This document shows positions 25,322 through 33,051 of a DNA stretch of 64,000 nt, piece after piece; position 1 is the first letter of the stretch, and each line of letters opens with the position of its first letter. The DNA is taken from positions 124,001-188,000 of the forward strand of contig JALDRB010000006.1 of assembly GCA_031316155.1 (NCBI GenBank), written 5' to 3'. Both the position numbers and the translations under genes were made by a program. The notes beneath the pieces were generated by a model. The model was not told the origin of the DNA and made no database searches. It was given only the letters and a program-made list of their open reading frames with translations. The stretch comes from Candidatus Scalindua sp. GTDB taxonomy: Bacteria > Planctomycetota > Brocadiia > Brocadiales > Scalinduaceae.

Positions 25322-25936
25322 ATGACTGATAATCCAAACGACAAGAAACATAATGACAACGAAAGTGACAAAGCAAGAAAACAGAGATTTTTACTCATTT
25401 TCTACAATGTCGGTCTATCGCTTATCTTATCCGGAGGATTGGTGTTTCTTGTTGCTTTCACACCTTCAATGCCGGTCGATAACGGATTGAAAGATACTCA
25501 GGATAACGGGACCTATCGATTCATAATGGTCGCAACATTAGTAGCGATGTTTGTTGCGGGGGCAACCGGAGGAATCTTATGTAATCTATGTAATGATGAA
25601 CTTATAGCTTTTCTGAAAACCAATCGAAACAATCCTCCAATGTCAGCAACAGATCTTTATTTTCGTCCGTTAAAAGGTGCTCTCACAGGTTTGCTTGCTT
25701 TTTTTGTTGGCAATTTGTTCGTTACCTCGCTTTCAATTGATGCAACTCAACAAAGCTGGGTAACATTACCAGGACGGTTGCCTTATATCGCCGTAGCCAT
25801 TCTGGCTGGTTATGCCGCGCCGGAATTTATGTACCGGTTAAAAGAAGTTGCCAAGACTTTGTTTTCCGCGAAAGACATGGATAAAGGAAAAATAGAAGAA
25901 GATAATAATACATCCGAAAATCCACCTCCGGTATAA
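25322..25936 (+). CDS. Unrecognised four-helix membrane protein
   Basis: I do not recognise this 204-residue protein. It starts with a polar, Asn/Asp/Lys-rich stretch (1-20). Four hydrophobic segments follow, at about 22-46 (LLIFYNVGLSLILSGGLVFL), 66-88 (FIMVATLVAMFVAGATGGIL), 121-140 (ALTGLLAFFVGNLFVTSLSI) and 151-170 (PYIAVAILAGYAAPEF). A charged cytoplasmic tail ends in PENPPPV-like sequence. A Cys pair (LCNLCND) follows helix 2. GGGAG lies 8-12 bases before the ATG. It is preceded by a possible hairpin (AGGTG...CACCT, 25232-25271). The neighbours downstream are also unknown. Confidence 0.75.
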   Translation: MTDNPNDKKHNDNESDKARKQRFLLIFYNVGLSLILSGGLVFLVAFTPSMPVDNGLKDTQDNGTYRFIMVATLVAMFVAGATGGILCNLCNDELIAFLKTNRNNPPMSATDLYFRPLKGALTGLLAFFVGNLFVTSLSIDATQQSWVTLPGRLPYIAVAILAGYAAPEFMYRLKEVAKTLFSAKDMDKGKIEEDNNTSENPPPV

Positions 25937-26227
25937 CAAAAATGGAGAAAGGTGATGTATCTTTCAAATTGATAAAGAATTGTTTTGAAAATTTCTACAG
26001 AATAGTAATCGTTCGATATGCTTGCTATTTCAATTGTCAATCAATGAATTATTCTAGTAGGAGGAGAAGTATGACTAATATCTGGATAAAGAAGTATATG
26101 TTAAGACCTGTAGCTCATTGTAGGAGTGGATGCATGTAATAAAGAAATGGGTGAAGAGCAAGAATTCCTTCTTGGGAGAGTTTTTATCCTGCGGTTACTG
26201 TTTTGGTCATAATAGAGGAAAAATTCG
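25937..26227. other. Spacer with no confident gene
   Basis: An open frame of 65 codons at 25942-26139 (+) has no ribosome site beyond a weak AAAATGGAG, no recognisable motif and no partner, so I do not call it. Nothing else stands out. Confidence 0.5.
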
Positions 26228-27034
26228 ATGCATAGAAGCTTTATTATAGTTATCGTAGTGGCAATCATTAGTATAATTTGTAATGATGCTATTTTTGCTA
26301 AAAAACGTAATCCTGGTTTAGAGAAAACACCAAATGAGGGAGAAATTGTTATAGATTATATCTATCAGAAGGGAGAACTTAATAAGTTAAATCTCAATGA
26401 TCCTAAAAGAGATAGCAAAACAAGTCTTCTTGCAATGATAAAGCATCCATTATTTATATTGATCCTGGGTTCACTTGGTTTCCCGCTAATTCTAATGTAT
26501 TTACAGATTCGACAAAAATGGTTCGAATTAAAGACTGAGCTTGTGCAGGAAATGAGTAGGGCTGTGATGACAATTATTGCAAAAACTGATGTAATTTATG
26601 AACAAGAACAGACAGAAGAAGACCTTGATGAATTAAAAAAGGATTTGAGGAGAAATTTAAAAAGATGGAAAGTAGAATGGTGTATAACAGGTTCTAAAAT
26701 ACATGCATATTATCCAAAACGAAAAAATAAATATTCAAGTTCCGACTATTGGATAAAAAATGAATCTGAAAAAAAACCAAAGAATGGGAAAGGGATAGCA
26801 TTAAATAAAGTGTGGGAACATTTATTTCATATAATGGAGAAATATCAAGATGATATGCAAAAATATCAAGAGGACTTACAAACGCTTATAAATGAAGAAG
26901 ACAAAATAAAATTAAAACAAAAAAGGAAAGACTCGAGGAAATCAATTCTTGACTTAAAATATCTATTGATCAAAGAAGTTCTGGATCGAAAGATAACAGG
27001 AATGAAACTGGACTGGCCTTTTATAGCTTCTTGA
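26228..27034 (+). CDS. Unrecognised membrane-anchored protein with long charged helix region
   Basis: A 268-residue protein of unknown function. A signal peptide or first membrane helix spans residues 4-24 (FIIVIVVAIISIICNDAIFA, then a charged KKRN). A second membrane helix lies at about 70-90 (HPLFILILGSLGFPLILMYL). The rest is strongly charged and predicted helical: KTDVIYEQEQTEEDLDELKK, EKYQDDMQKYQEDLQ and LINEEDKIKLKQKRKDSRKS look like coiled coil. A Trp-rich patch RWKVEWCITG precedes SKIHAYYPKRKNKY. AGAGGAAA precedes the ATG. It reads like a bitopic protein with a large cytoplasmic helical domain, but no family comes to mind. Confidence 0.7.
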   Translation: MHRSFIIVIVVAIISIICNDAIFAKKRNPGLEKTPNEGEIVIDYIYQKGELNKLNLNDPKRDSKTSLLAMIKHPLFILILGSLGFPLILMYLQIRQKWFELKTELVQEMSRAVMTIIAKTDVIYEQEQTEEDLDELKKDLRRNLKRWKVEWCITGSKIHAYYPKRKNKYSSSDYWIKNESEKKPKNGKGIALNKVWEHLFHIMEKYQDDMQKYQEDLQTLINEEDKIKLKQKRKDSRKSILDLKYLLIKEVLDRKITGMKLDWPFIAS

Positions 27035-27253
27035 AATTTTCAGATTCTAAATAAACTATAACACAGTAGTAACACAGACCGTTAAAGTCACTGTTATTAT
27101 TTCAATTGAAATACATGTTTATCTGGATATCATTGGAATAGTTGTGTTATTGAAAATTTGTCAAAAATTTGCAATGCAATTCGAAAATTTGGCATTTGCT
27201 TATTTCCAATATCAAAAAATCTCTATTCTTAACGTTAGCTGTTTAATTATAGC

Positions 27254-28339
27254 ATGAGCTTTGTTCACTATACATTAGTGGGACATTTTCACCCGTTATC
27301 GCTTATTCCCATTCTTTGGGAAGATGGTATTACAAAGGATACGATTACCAAACCTCTTAATAAGAAACATTTTAAAAAACTCCTCTCTGAGTACTCAGAT
27401 GAAGTTGCTTCGTACGTGAAATTTCGTAAAGGATGCCTGTTTTGTCATTATGTCCCAGCTCCGGTAAGAGTGGGTAAACAGGTGCAAGAATTCGCTTATC
27501 GGTTGGCCGAGGAAGAGAGCTGCGTTGCAGCTGAGAACGGTATGTCGATAACATATCCAGCGGAAGCAGTTCAAATACAAAGAATCTATTTCAGAAAATT
27601 AAAGAGTATAAATAGGGATGACAGAAAAAACTTATACGGACAACAGTGGAGGGATGATCGTAAAGAAAGAATTCAAAAAGCTCGTGAGCTCGCAATCGAT
27701 CTCAGAAATGAGGCGCTAACAGCTGAAAAGAAAATAATTCCTGATATCATAGATATAACAAAATTACCTCGTTTTGCCAGAGTTGCATTCGCAGCGAGAT
27801 GTGCGAAATCAGTACAAAGTATTTTCTTAAAGAACGTTAAGGATAAAGAACAGATTTCATCTATCAAAACTGCCATTTCGATTGCTGAAAAGACTAATGT
27901 CAATACTACTCTAAGCATCTCTGTCATAAACGTTATTACCAAAGCCGAAAAAGTCGAGGCCATAGTTAAGTCCATCGACACAGCGGCAGCTTTTGCTGCA
28001 ACAGCTGCCATCAATGCCGCCACAGCCTCAAATTATGCAATAGGCCCCAACTATGCCCCTAATCTCACCTACTATAAACCAGTCGTTTCTGTACCGGTCT
28101 ATCATGCAGTCGAAGCTGCCGCCGAGGCTGCCAAAATTTTTTCCAATTCAAATTCCTTAAAAACCATTAATTTTATCTGGAAATATTATCATCTTTTAGC
28201 TAAAACTGCCAAGCGTGAAGAATGGGATGATAATACCTATGTGCCACCATCTAGTTTTGGCAAATTACCAAAATTTAAAATACTTAATAATGTATCGTTA
28301 AGAATACCAAAAAAGTGTAATAAGGGGTCAAGAATATGA
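27254..28339 (+). CDS. Unrecognised 361-residue protein with Ala-rich helical centre
   Basis: I do not recognise it. No signal peptide. The N-terminal part is rich in His and aromatic residues (HYTLVGHFHPLSLIPILWED) and has a single CxxCH sequence (GCLFCHYVPAP, about residue 60). With no export signal, that is more likely a chance or metal-binding motif than a haem-c site. The centre (about 235-265) is Ala-rich (DTAAAFAATAAINAATASNY), flanked by a Tyr/Pro stretch and then AAEAAKIF. The ribosome site is weak, and base usage is like its AT-rich neighbours. It may belong with the two preceding unknown genes, but 219 non-coding bases separate it from them. Confidence 0.65.
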   Translation: MSFVHYTLVGHFHPLSLIPILWEDGITKDTITKPLNKKHFKKLLSEYSDEVASYVKFRKGCLFCHYVPAPVRVGKQVQEFAYRLAEEESCVAAENGMSITYPAEAVQIQRIYFRKLKSINRDDRKNLYGQQWRDDRKERIQKARELAIDLRNEALTAEKKIIPDIIDITKLPRFARVAFAARCAKSVQSIFLKNVKDKEQISSIKTAISIAEKTNVNTTLSISVINVITKAEKVEAIVKSIDTAAAFAATAAINAATASNYAIGPNYAPNLTYYKPVVSVPVYHAVEAAAEAAKIFSNSNSLKTINFIWKYYHLLAKTAKREEWDDNTYVPPSSFGKLPKFKILNNVSLRIPKKCNKGSRI

Positions 28340-28389
28340 TTATCAAGTCCTTTATTGGCTAAAATATTAAATAATGCTATAATTTTCTC

Positions 28390-28602
28390 ATGACAAGACC
28401 TCTTAGAGTACATTACCCGGGATCCTGGTACAATATTATGAAAAGAGGAAGACGAAGGGAAAACATATTCTCAACAAATGAAGACCCTATTGCTTTCATC
28501 GAGGTTCTGGAGGAGACAATATCATTATGGAATTATCAATGTCTTTTGATCTCTCGCATTATCTTCATATTCTTTGCCTCCCTTTTGCCCTTTCACCTTT
28601 AA
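28390..28602 (+). pseudogene. REP-associated tyrosine transposase pseudogene 2 (different lineage)
   Basis: Starts MTRPLRVHYPGSWYNIMKRG, then RRRENIFSTNEDPIAFIEVL and EETISLWNYQCL. This is the typical N-terminus of the second common RAYT type (R-P-L-R-x-x-Y-P-G-x-W-Y). Homology ends abruptly before the HUH motif, and the reading frame closes in unrelated hydrophobic sequence. Only about a quarter of a normal RAYT remains. It differs clearly from the copies at 24807 and 29606, so two RAYT lineages have visited this region. Confidence 0.8.
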
Positions 28603-28721
28603 CGTTAATGATGAATAGGGCATTACAGTCTGAGAAAGTTCATCAAAGGCCTGAAAACATGTCTTATTGTGAGTAAAGATAATTAAATCGATAAGTTACA
28701 AAAAATCGTTGACAGGCTCAA

Positions 28722-28907
28722 CTAACGTTTTGATGGTATATTTGAATGGGAAGTTTCAAGGTCTAGCTCCTTGGCAATATTTTCAGCGGCTTTTCGAGTT
28801 TTTTCTATAAGTTCTTTTGGAGATAGGTTTGCCGTGTTATTATAATCTTCCTCTCTGATTCTGTGTATCCATTTCAGTGACTTATATTTCCACTTCTCCA
28901 TACCCAA
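28722..28907 (-). CDS. Small partner protein of a PIN-domain module
   Basis: A 61-residue protein, MGMEKWKYKSLKWIHRIREE, with LSPKELIEKTRKAAENIAKE after it. Small proteins of this type (W-K-Y-K-S-L-x-W-I-x-x-I-R-E) follow PIN-domain genes in many genomes and are likely antitoxins. It overlaps the upstream PIN gene (28882-29133) by 26 bases. The equivalent in the intact second module is at 32040-32231. It remains intact although its PIN partner has an internal deletion. Confidence 0.65.
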   Translation of the reverse strand: MGMEKWKYKSLKWIHRIREEDYNNTANLSPKELIEKTRKAAENIAKELDLETSHSNIPSKR

Positions 28908-29133
28908 TCACCTCCTCTGGAGATATAATTTCAATTGATTTATATCCCATCTTTAAATTGACACTATTACTCAACCTTCTCACCGTTATATTTACCATAT
29001 GTTTGTAATTCCAGGAAACTATATAGTCGCAATCGTGTACTACACCCATTGCAATATCAACCCTGTTCTTGTCTTCTGTGTCCGTGAGCCCCCCTAAAAC
29101 AGAAGTATCAATATATAATCTGATTTTCTTCAT
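28882..29133 (-). pseudogene. PIN-domain (VapC-like) toxin with internal in-frame deletion
   Basis: An 83-residue frame joins the PIN N-terminus (MKKIRLYIDTSVLGGL, carrying the first catalytic Asp) directly to its C-terminal third (DCDYIVSWNYKHMVNITVRR, then IEIISPEEVIGYGEVEI). The intact relative at 31571-32050 has about 160 residues, and the missing part includes the central acidic residues. Because the frame is kept, a short protein could still be made. With most of the metal site gone it should lack nuclease activity, though it might still bind its partner. Confidence 0.7.
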
Positions 29134-29298
29134 GATTTTAATTGTTTTGCTGACAGGTCTTGTTTGAAGTTAAGTTTATTCGCTTTTATTTAAATTTGCA
29201 AGAGACTTTTGGACTTTTGGACAATGAAAAAATGTATATTGAGATTTGTAATTTATTAAACCCTGTTTGGTACTGGCTTGTCCAGGTTGAAGTGTCTT

Positions 29299-29605
29299 GG
29301 TGTCACCTTGATTTGTGATTAAAATAAAAAAAAATCAATTATTTTAATATGATCTGGTAAAGAATATTTGCAAATAGACAAATTGCTTGAGTCTGTTTTT
29401 TTACCCTGGGGGGAAACTTTGTGGCCAGGTCTTGTTTCTTGAATTTGGTCAATTGCAATCAAAAAAAGGCGAAGAAAGCTGGGGGCATAGAGGTCTGACC
29501 ATGATAAGTTACATATATACAAAGAGATAACCTTTAAAAAGAGGTCAATTTTGGTCTTAGAAACCGCTTTTTAGTGCGAAAATGGTTTGTCTTGGAAATA
29601 GCGTT
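29299..29605 (+). repeat. RAYT-linked repeat, copy B
   Basis: Second copy of the repeat described at 24488. It starts at TTGGTGTCACCTTGATTTGT and ends at the start codon of a RAYT fragment. Differences from copy A are scattered substitutions and small indels, including loss of the ACAAATATAC duplication near the 3' end. Confidence 0.8.
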
Positions 29606-29734
29606 ATGGCACAAGCAAACAGGCATTATATTCCAAACTATGTCTGGCATATTACCCATAGATGCCATAAAAGAGAATTCCTATTACGATTTATAAAGGA
29701 TCGGAAGCTTTGGATACATTGGCTAACTATTTAG
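29606..29734 (+). pseudogene. REP-associated tyrosine transposase pseudogene 3 (N-terminal stub)
   Basis: Encodes MAQANRHYIPNYVWHITHRC, then HKREFLLRFIKDRKLWIHWL, and stops after TI. It keeps the frame that copy 1 (24807) has lost at HK-REF, so comparing the two reveals the copy 1 deletion. Everything from the HUH motif onward is absent; the next 150 bases show no RAYT similarity. Confidence 0.8.
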
Positions 29735-29885
29735 CCACAGACTTACACAGGCTGATTTGAAATTTGGTGAGTATGGTGGGCATTACCTGCCATTTTATGT
29801 GCTGATACTGTCACCTGTATTCTTGTTCTTTGAAATTTGTAGTTAAAGTTATTGTTCAAAATTATCCAGTGGTTTGTAGTATTGT

Positions 29886-30287
29886 TCAAGTTTGTTTGAG
29901 CTCATTAACGGTTGACTGATAGACATTCTTTGCAATACTAAAAAGAGATGCCGCGTCATCCTTTGTGGGAAATCCTGAAGGGAGTAAACCAAAGTTACCT
30001 GGGTATCTTGTGTCAATGTAAACGTTATCAACAAGATCAAGATCTTCATCGCTTATCGGTAATGAGATGTTTGTGTTTTCTCGGACAAGCTCGTATAACT
30101 TTGTTACACCGTGAATTTTAGGAATGTTCTGGTTATGCTCCTCTAATATGGCCTTTAAGCATTTTTCAACGCATTGCTGTGAATGAAAAATAACTATATT
30201 GGCCAAGTATTCATAATTAGATAGTTTTCTTGCGGCTTCAAGATCTCTGTCAGCAAATTCTAACCATGCGGTCGTTCTTTTCATCAT
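29886..30287 (-). CDS. HEPN-domain protein (MNT-HEPN toxin-antitoxin module)
   Basis: A 133-residue helical protein: MMKRTTAWLEFADRDLEAAR, NIVIFHSQQCVEKCLKAILE and IHGVTKLYELVRENTNISLP follow the HEPN pattern. Many HEPN proteins are RNases, and in this pairing the HEPN partner is generally the toxin. Its ATG overlaps the stop of the nucleotidyltransferase gene by 4 bases (ATGA), so the two are translationally coupled. The conserved C-terminus PSGFPTKDDAASLF also occurs as a severed remnant at 24382-24485. Confidence 0.85.
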   Translation of the reverse strand: MMKRTTAWLEFADRDLEAARKLSNYEYLANIVIFHSQQCVEKCLKAILEEHNQNIPKIHGVTKLYELVRENTNISLPISDEDLDLVDNVYIDTRYPGNFGLLPSGFPTKDDAASLFSIAKNVYQSTVNELKQT

Positions 30288-30616
30288 AAAAGGCTAACAC
30301 ACTCCTTTTCAATGCGTTTTATGAATGAGCTTTTGGAATCCTTAAGTATTTTCCATTCTTCCTTTGTATATACGAGTAGATCTATTGGTACTGATTTCCT
30401 TAATTCATGCAACGGTTTCGATATCGTCCTTTTATTTTCAAGTAGTGTCTTGTAGTTATTACTTACTCCGTTTTTGTTTAGAATAACTAACAGGTCTACA
30501 TCACTATCATTATGGGCTTTACCAACTGCATATGATCCAAACATAAATATTTTATAGATATCTTGATTTTTTAAAAGCTTGACTATCTCTTTTTTTATGT
30601 TATTGCATTGATTCAT
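30284..30616 (-). CDS. Minimal nucleotidyltransferase (MNT, antitoxin partner of HEPN)
   Basis: A 110-residue MNT-fold protein. The nucleotidyltransferase signature is clear: MFGSYAVGKAHNDSDVDLLV (G-S then D-x-D), with a third acidic position expected in VPIDLLVYTKEEW. In the MNT-HEPN family such enzymes neutralise the HEPN RNase, in studied cases by modifying it with AMP. It precedes the HEPN gene in a two-gene operon with a 4-base overlap. The operon looks intact, in contrast to most TA modules nearby. Confidence 0.85.
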   Translation of the reverse strand: MNQCNNIKKEIVKLLKNQDIYKIFMFGSYAVGKAHNDSDVDLLVILNKNGVSNNYKTLLENKRTISKPLHELRKSVPIDLLVYTKEEWKILKDSKSSFIKRIEKECVSLL

Positions 30617-30771
30617 TTTATGATTTTATATGTTTGTTTCTTGCAGATAGAAATAATGTATCAATAATGTAAAAACGTTAACTGCATACAACAGTGAATA
30701 TCTAAAAATTACTACGGTAGCGCTTGAATATTATTGCTTTAAATTCCGATATCGTCAATTGAAATATACTC

Positions 30772-30912
30772 ATCTGAAAATGGTTGTCGGATAAAATCCG
30801 AGAAAAAACGGAGCGAGTAAAGTCCTCTGCGCTTTTTGTCCGGGGATACCTTCACCAAGCTTTGGTTTTCAGTAAAACCGAATACCAAATCGGTTTTAGT
30901 ATATATCAAATT
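30772..30912 (-). repeat. About 135-base dispersed repeat, copy 1
   Basis: Its reverse complement matches 62578-62715 along nearly the whole length. Landmarks: ACTAAAACCGATTTGGT, GGTGAAGGTATCCCCG, GAGGACTTTACTCG and GGATTTTATCCGA. A 73-codon frame on the minus strand (30739-30960) overlaps it, but its codons are mostly repeat sequence and I do not call it a gene. Confidence 0.75.
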
Positions 30913-30989
30913 TATCTCTTTACGATAATTTAGTTGACATTCAATATCAAATTGTTGCAATAGGGTTTTTTATTCGTCTTACATGGTTA

Positions 30990-31285
30990 TTTTGATCGAA
31001 TTGCCTCTGCATGATTGCCAAAAGACCAGTTGTGAGCAGGTATTACTTGTCAGACGCATATTGGTGTCACATTTTAAGTGGATATCTTGTATCTTGAAAT
31101 ATAGTACCAGCTGTTACCGAAGTTTTATATTTGCATTTCGTACAATAATACAGGCTTTGTTTAGTTTTCCATGCTTTTTTGATTCTGACACCGGGGACAT
31201 CTAAAACCATCAGGCCAACGTATTTGAAATAAATAATCACGGCAGGCCTCCTCTCAGGTAAACCGTTGTTCAAATTCTATAAACG
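30990..31285 (-). pseudogene. IS1595-family transposase remnant (zinc-ribbon N-terminus)
   Basis: On the minus strand one frame gives EEACRDYLFQIRWPDGFRCP then RCQNQKSM. After a frameshift another gives SLYYCTKCKYKTSVTAGTIF and QDTRYPLKM, then a stop. Together these are the N-terminal zinc ribbon (CPRC...CTKC) and the TSVTAGTIF motif of IS1595 transposases. An in-frame stop also precedes EEACR. Faint similarity (TTGLLAIMQRQ) continues to about 30990. The DDE catalytic part is absent. Confidence 0.75.
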
Positions 31286-31570
31286 TTCGTGGGTAATCTT
31301 CCATACCCACACATACTACATCTTGGGGCAACTTCAGTCAACCGGATAGCCCTATAATGAAATAGTGGCTGAATGAGGAGAAGGGAAATGGGTGTTTTTA
31401 CCATTGCGAGAAGTCTTGCAAGTGACAAAATAGAGGGTACAGTAGGTAGGGGGGTAGAGAGTTGTTATAAGTTGTTACCATGTAGTTGATAGTTTGTAGT
31501 CATCAGTGGCCAATAGCGAGTACTTTCTTTTGCTTTGACTATTTATCTTTCTGTTTGCTACAATTCATCA

Positions 31571-32050
31571 ATGAAAAAGCTAAAACTCTACCTTGACACC
31601 TCTATCTGGAATTTTTATTATGCCAATGACGCTTATGAGAAAATGGATATTACGAGATGCTTTTTTAATGAAATCGAAACGGGAAAATACGAAATTTACA
31701 TTTCTGAGCTAGTAATAGCAGAAATTAATGGAGCTAATTTAGAGAAGCAAAATTTGCTGGAACGACTTATTGTGAAATATAACCCTTGCGAACTTAAGAG
31801 TAACTTCGAAGTAGAAGAACTAGCAGAAAAATACATTGCCGCAAATTTTGTTCCTGCTAAATACGAGGCAGATGCAATCCATATTGCATTTGCAGTATCA
31901 TATAACTTAGATGTGGTGGTAAGTTGGAATTTTCGTCATATTGTAAGATTAAAGACCAGATTGGCGGTTAACGGAATAAACAAAATTGAAGGCTATAAGG
32001 AAATTGAAATTTGTTCTCCAGAGGAGGTAACAGAATATTATGAAAGGTAA
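31571..32050 (+). CDS. PIN-domain (VapC-like) toxin, intact
   Basis: A PIN-domain protein of about 159 residues from the Met at 31571 (MKKLKLYLDTSIWNFYYAND). An upstream Met at 31535 would add 12 residues not seen in the sister gene. Catalytic acidic residues expected for PIN RNases are visible: the first D in YLDTS, E in VIAEING, D in KYEADAIHIAFA, and the closing NLDVVVSWNFRHIV. It is paired with a small downstream gene that overlaps it by 11 bases, the reverse of the usual antitoxin-first order. A homologous but deleted copy lies at 28882-29133. Confidence 0.82.
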   Translation: MKKLKLYLDTSIWNFYYANDAYEKMDITRCFFNEIETGKYEIYISELVIAEINGANLEKQNLLERLIVKYNPCELKSNFEVEELAEKYIAANFVPAKYEADAIHIAFAVSYNLDVVVSWNFRHIVRLKTRLAVNGINKIEGYKEIEICSPEEVTEYYER

Positions 32051-32231
32051 GATTGAACCAGAATCTATGGAGGAAATTCATAGAATAAGAGAAAAAATTT
32101 ACTCTGAAACTAAAAACATGACCATACATGAGAAATTATTAAACATAAGCAAGAGAGCAGAAATCTTTAAATCTAAATATAATTTAGAGTTAAAGATTTT
32201 GAAGAATGAAAATCCTGAATTAGCAACGTAA
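32040..32231 (+). CDS. Small partner protein (likely antitoxin) of the PIN module
   Basis: 63 residues, MKGKIEPESMEEIHRIREKI, with MTIHEKLLNISKRAEIFKSK after it. It follows the same plan as 28722-28907 (a helix with I-x-x-I-R-E-x, then a Lys-rich helix) although the sequences have diverged. Its ATG lies inside the last codons of the PIN gene, so it is translationally coupled. Function is inferred from position. Confidence 0.65.
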   Translation: MKGKIEPESMEEIHRIREKIYSETKNMTIHEKLLNISKRAEIFKSKYNLELKILKNENPELAT

Positions 32232-32300
32232 TAATAAGAATCCAACATAATTTCAGATTAATGATAGGCAATGCCTTCCCTACTTTGCCAGATGCACCTT

Positions 32301-32470
32301 TTGGTGTCACCTTGATTTGTGATTATAACAAAAAATAAAATCAATTATTTTAATATGGCTTGGTAAAGAATATTTGCAAATAGACAAATTGCTTGAGTCT
32401 GTTTTTTTTCCTGGGGGAAACTGTGTGGTCTTGTGGTCAATTGGAATCAAAAAAAAGCGTAGAAAGCGTA
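32301..32470 (+). repeat. RAYT-linked repeat, copy C (half copy)
   Basis: Matches the first half of copies A and B from TTGGTGTCACCTTGATTTGT through GGTCAATTGGAATC and AAAAAAAGCGTAGAAAGCG, with a small deletion after TGTGTGG. It then diverges, and no RAYT gene follows. It sits 70 bases after the intact PIN module. Confidence 0.75.
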
Positions 32471-32663
32471 GCGCCAATTTATAAGAATACATAAAAATTG
32501 CTCGGATAGGAAATATACAAATATGCCAAATTGTTGAAGATCTCTGACACTCGGTAGAACATTTTCTTTAGGGTTGTCACCTGCAAACCTAAAGGTATAC
32601 GGACAAAACCGGAGAGCTGGGACTTAATGTTTAATTTACAACCACTCAACGTTTACGAGTTTT

Positions 32664-32945
32664 TCAACTTTTAGATATGCGAGAAGGGCGAAAGAGTCCA
32701 ACAGGTACTTTTTCTTCAAGCTTTTTATCCTCTCTTCTTTGTCGTAATAATGCCCTGGTAAGAGAGGTGCCATCTTTGAAGATTCCACAAAAGTCTTCTA
32801 CCGGCTTCTCCGGAAGCGGCTCTATCACTGCATGGTTTTTTACAATCGTTAATAAAACTTTCTGCCTTGGTTTTATGCCAAGGATGTCTCTTATTTCTTT
32901 CGGTATTACTAACTGTCCTTTTGATGATATTGTCGGTATAGGCAT
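32664..32945 (-). CDS. AbrB/MazE-type (SpoVT-AbrB) antitoxin, apparently orphan
   Basis: A 93-residue swapped-hairpin DNA-binding protein: MPIPTISSKGQLVIPKEIRD, ILGIKPRQKVLL, then IEPLPEKPVEDFCGIFKDG. The tail SLTRALLRQRREDKKLEEK resembles VapB antitoxins that bind PIN toxins. AAGGAGGT lies just upstream of the ATG (minus strand). The last residues (VGLFRPSRISKS) look like an altered end, and no toxin gene follows in the next 180 bases, so the partner appears to have been lost. Confidence 0.82.
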   Translation of the reverse strand: MPIPTISSKGQLVIPKEIRDILGIKPRQKVLLTIVKNHAVIEPLPEKPVEDFCGIFKDGTSLTRALLRQRREDKKLEEKVPVGLFRPSRISKS

Positions 32946-33051
32946 AGACTTACCTCCTTAATAAGTTCTTACTTTTTTTATGGAGTATAACAATGTTGGT
33001 GAGGTTTGTCAATCGACTGATTTTCAGATGACGTCAAGCGCAGGATGCGTT

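Noticed and set aside
27420-27450. CxxCH (GCLFCH) as a cytochrome c haem site in the unknown 361-residue protein
   Set aside because: Single motif, no signal peptide and no other cytochrome feature, so haem attachment is unlikely.
30739-30960. Open frame of 73 codons on the minus strand
   Set aside because: Most of it is the 135-base repeat also present at 62578-62715, where the frame is not kept; the repeat explains it.
31261-31285. GTTCAAATTC sequence resembling a tRNA T-loop
   Set aside because: No acceptor stem, anticodon stem or D-arm can be built around it, and the DNA reads as the 5' part of an IS1595 transposase.
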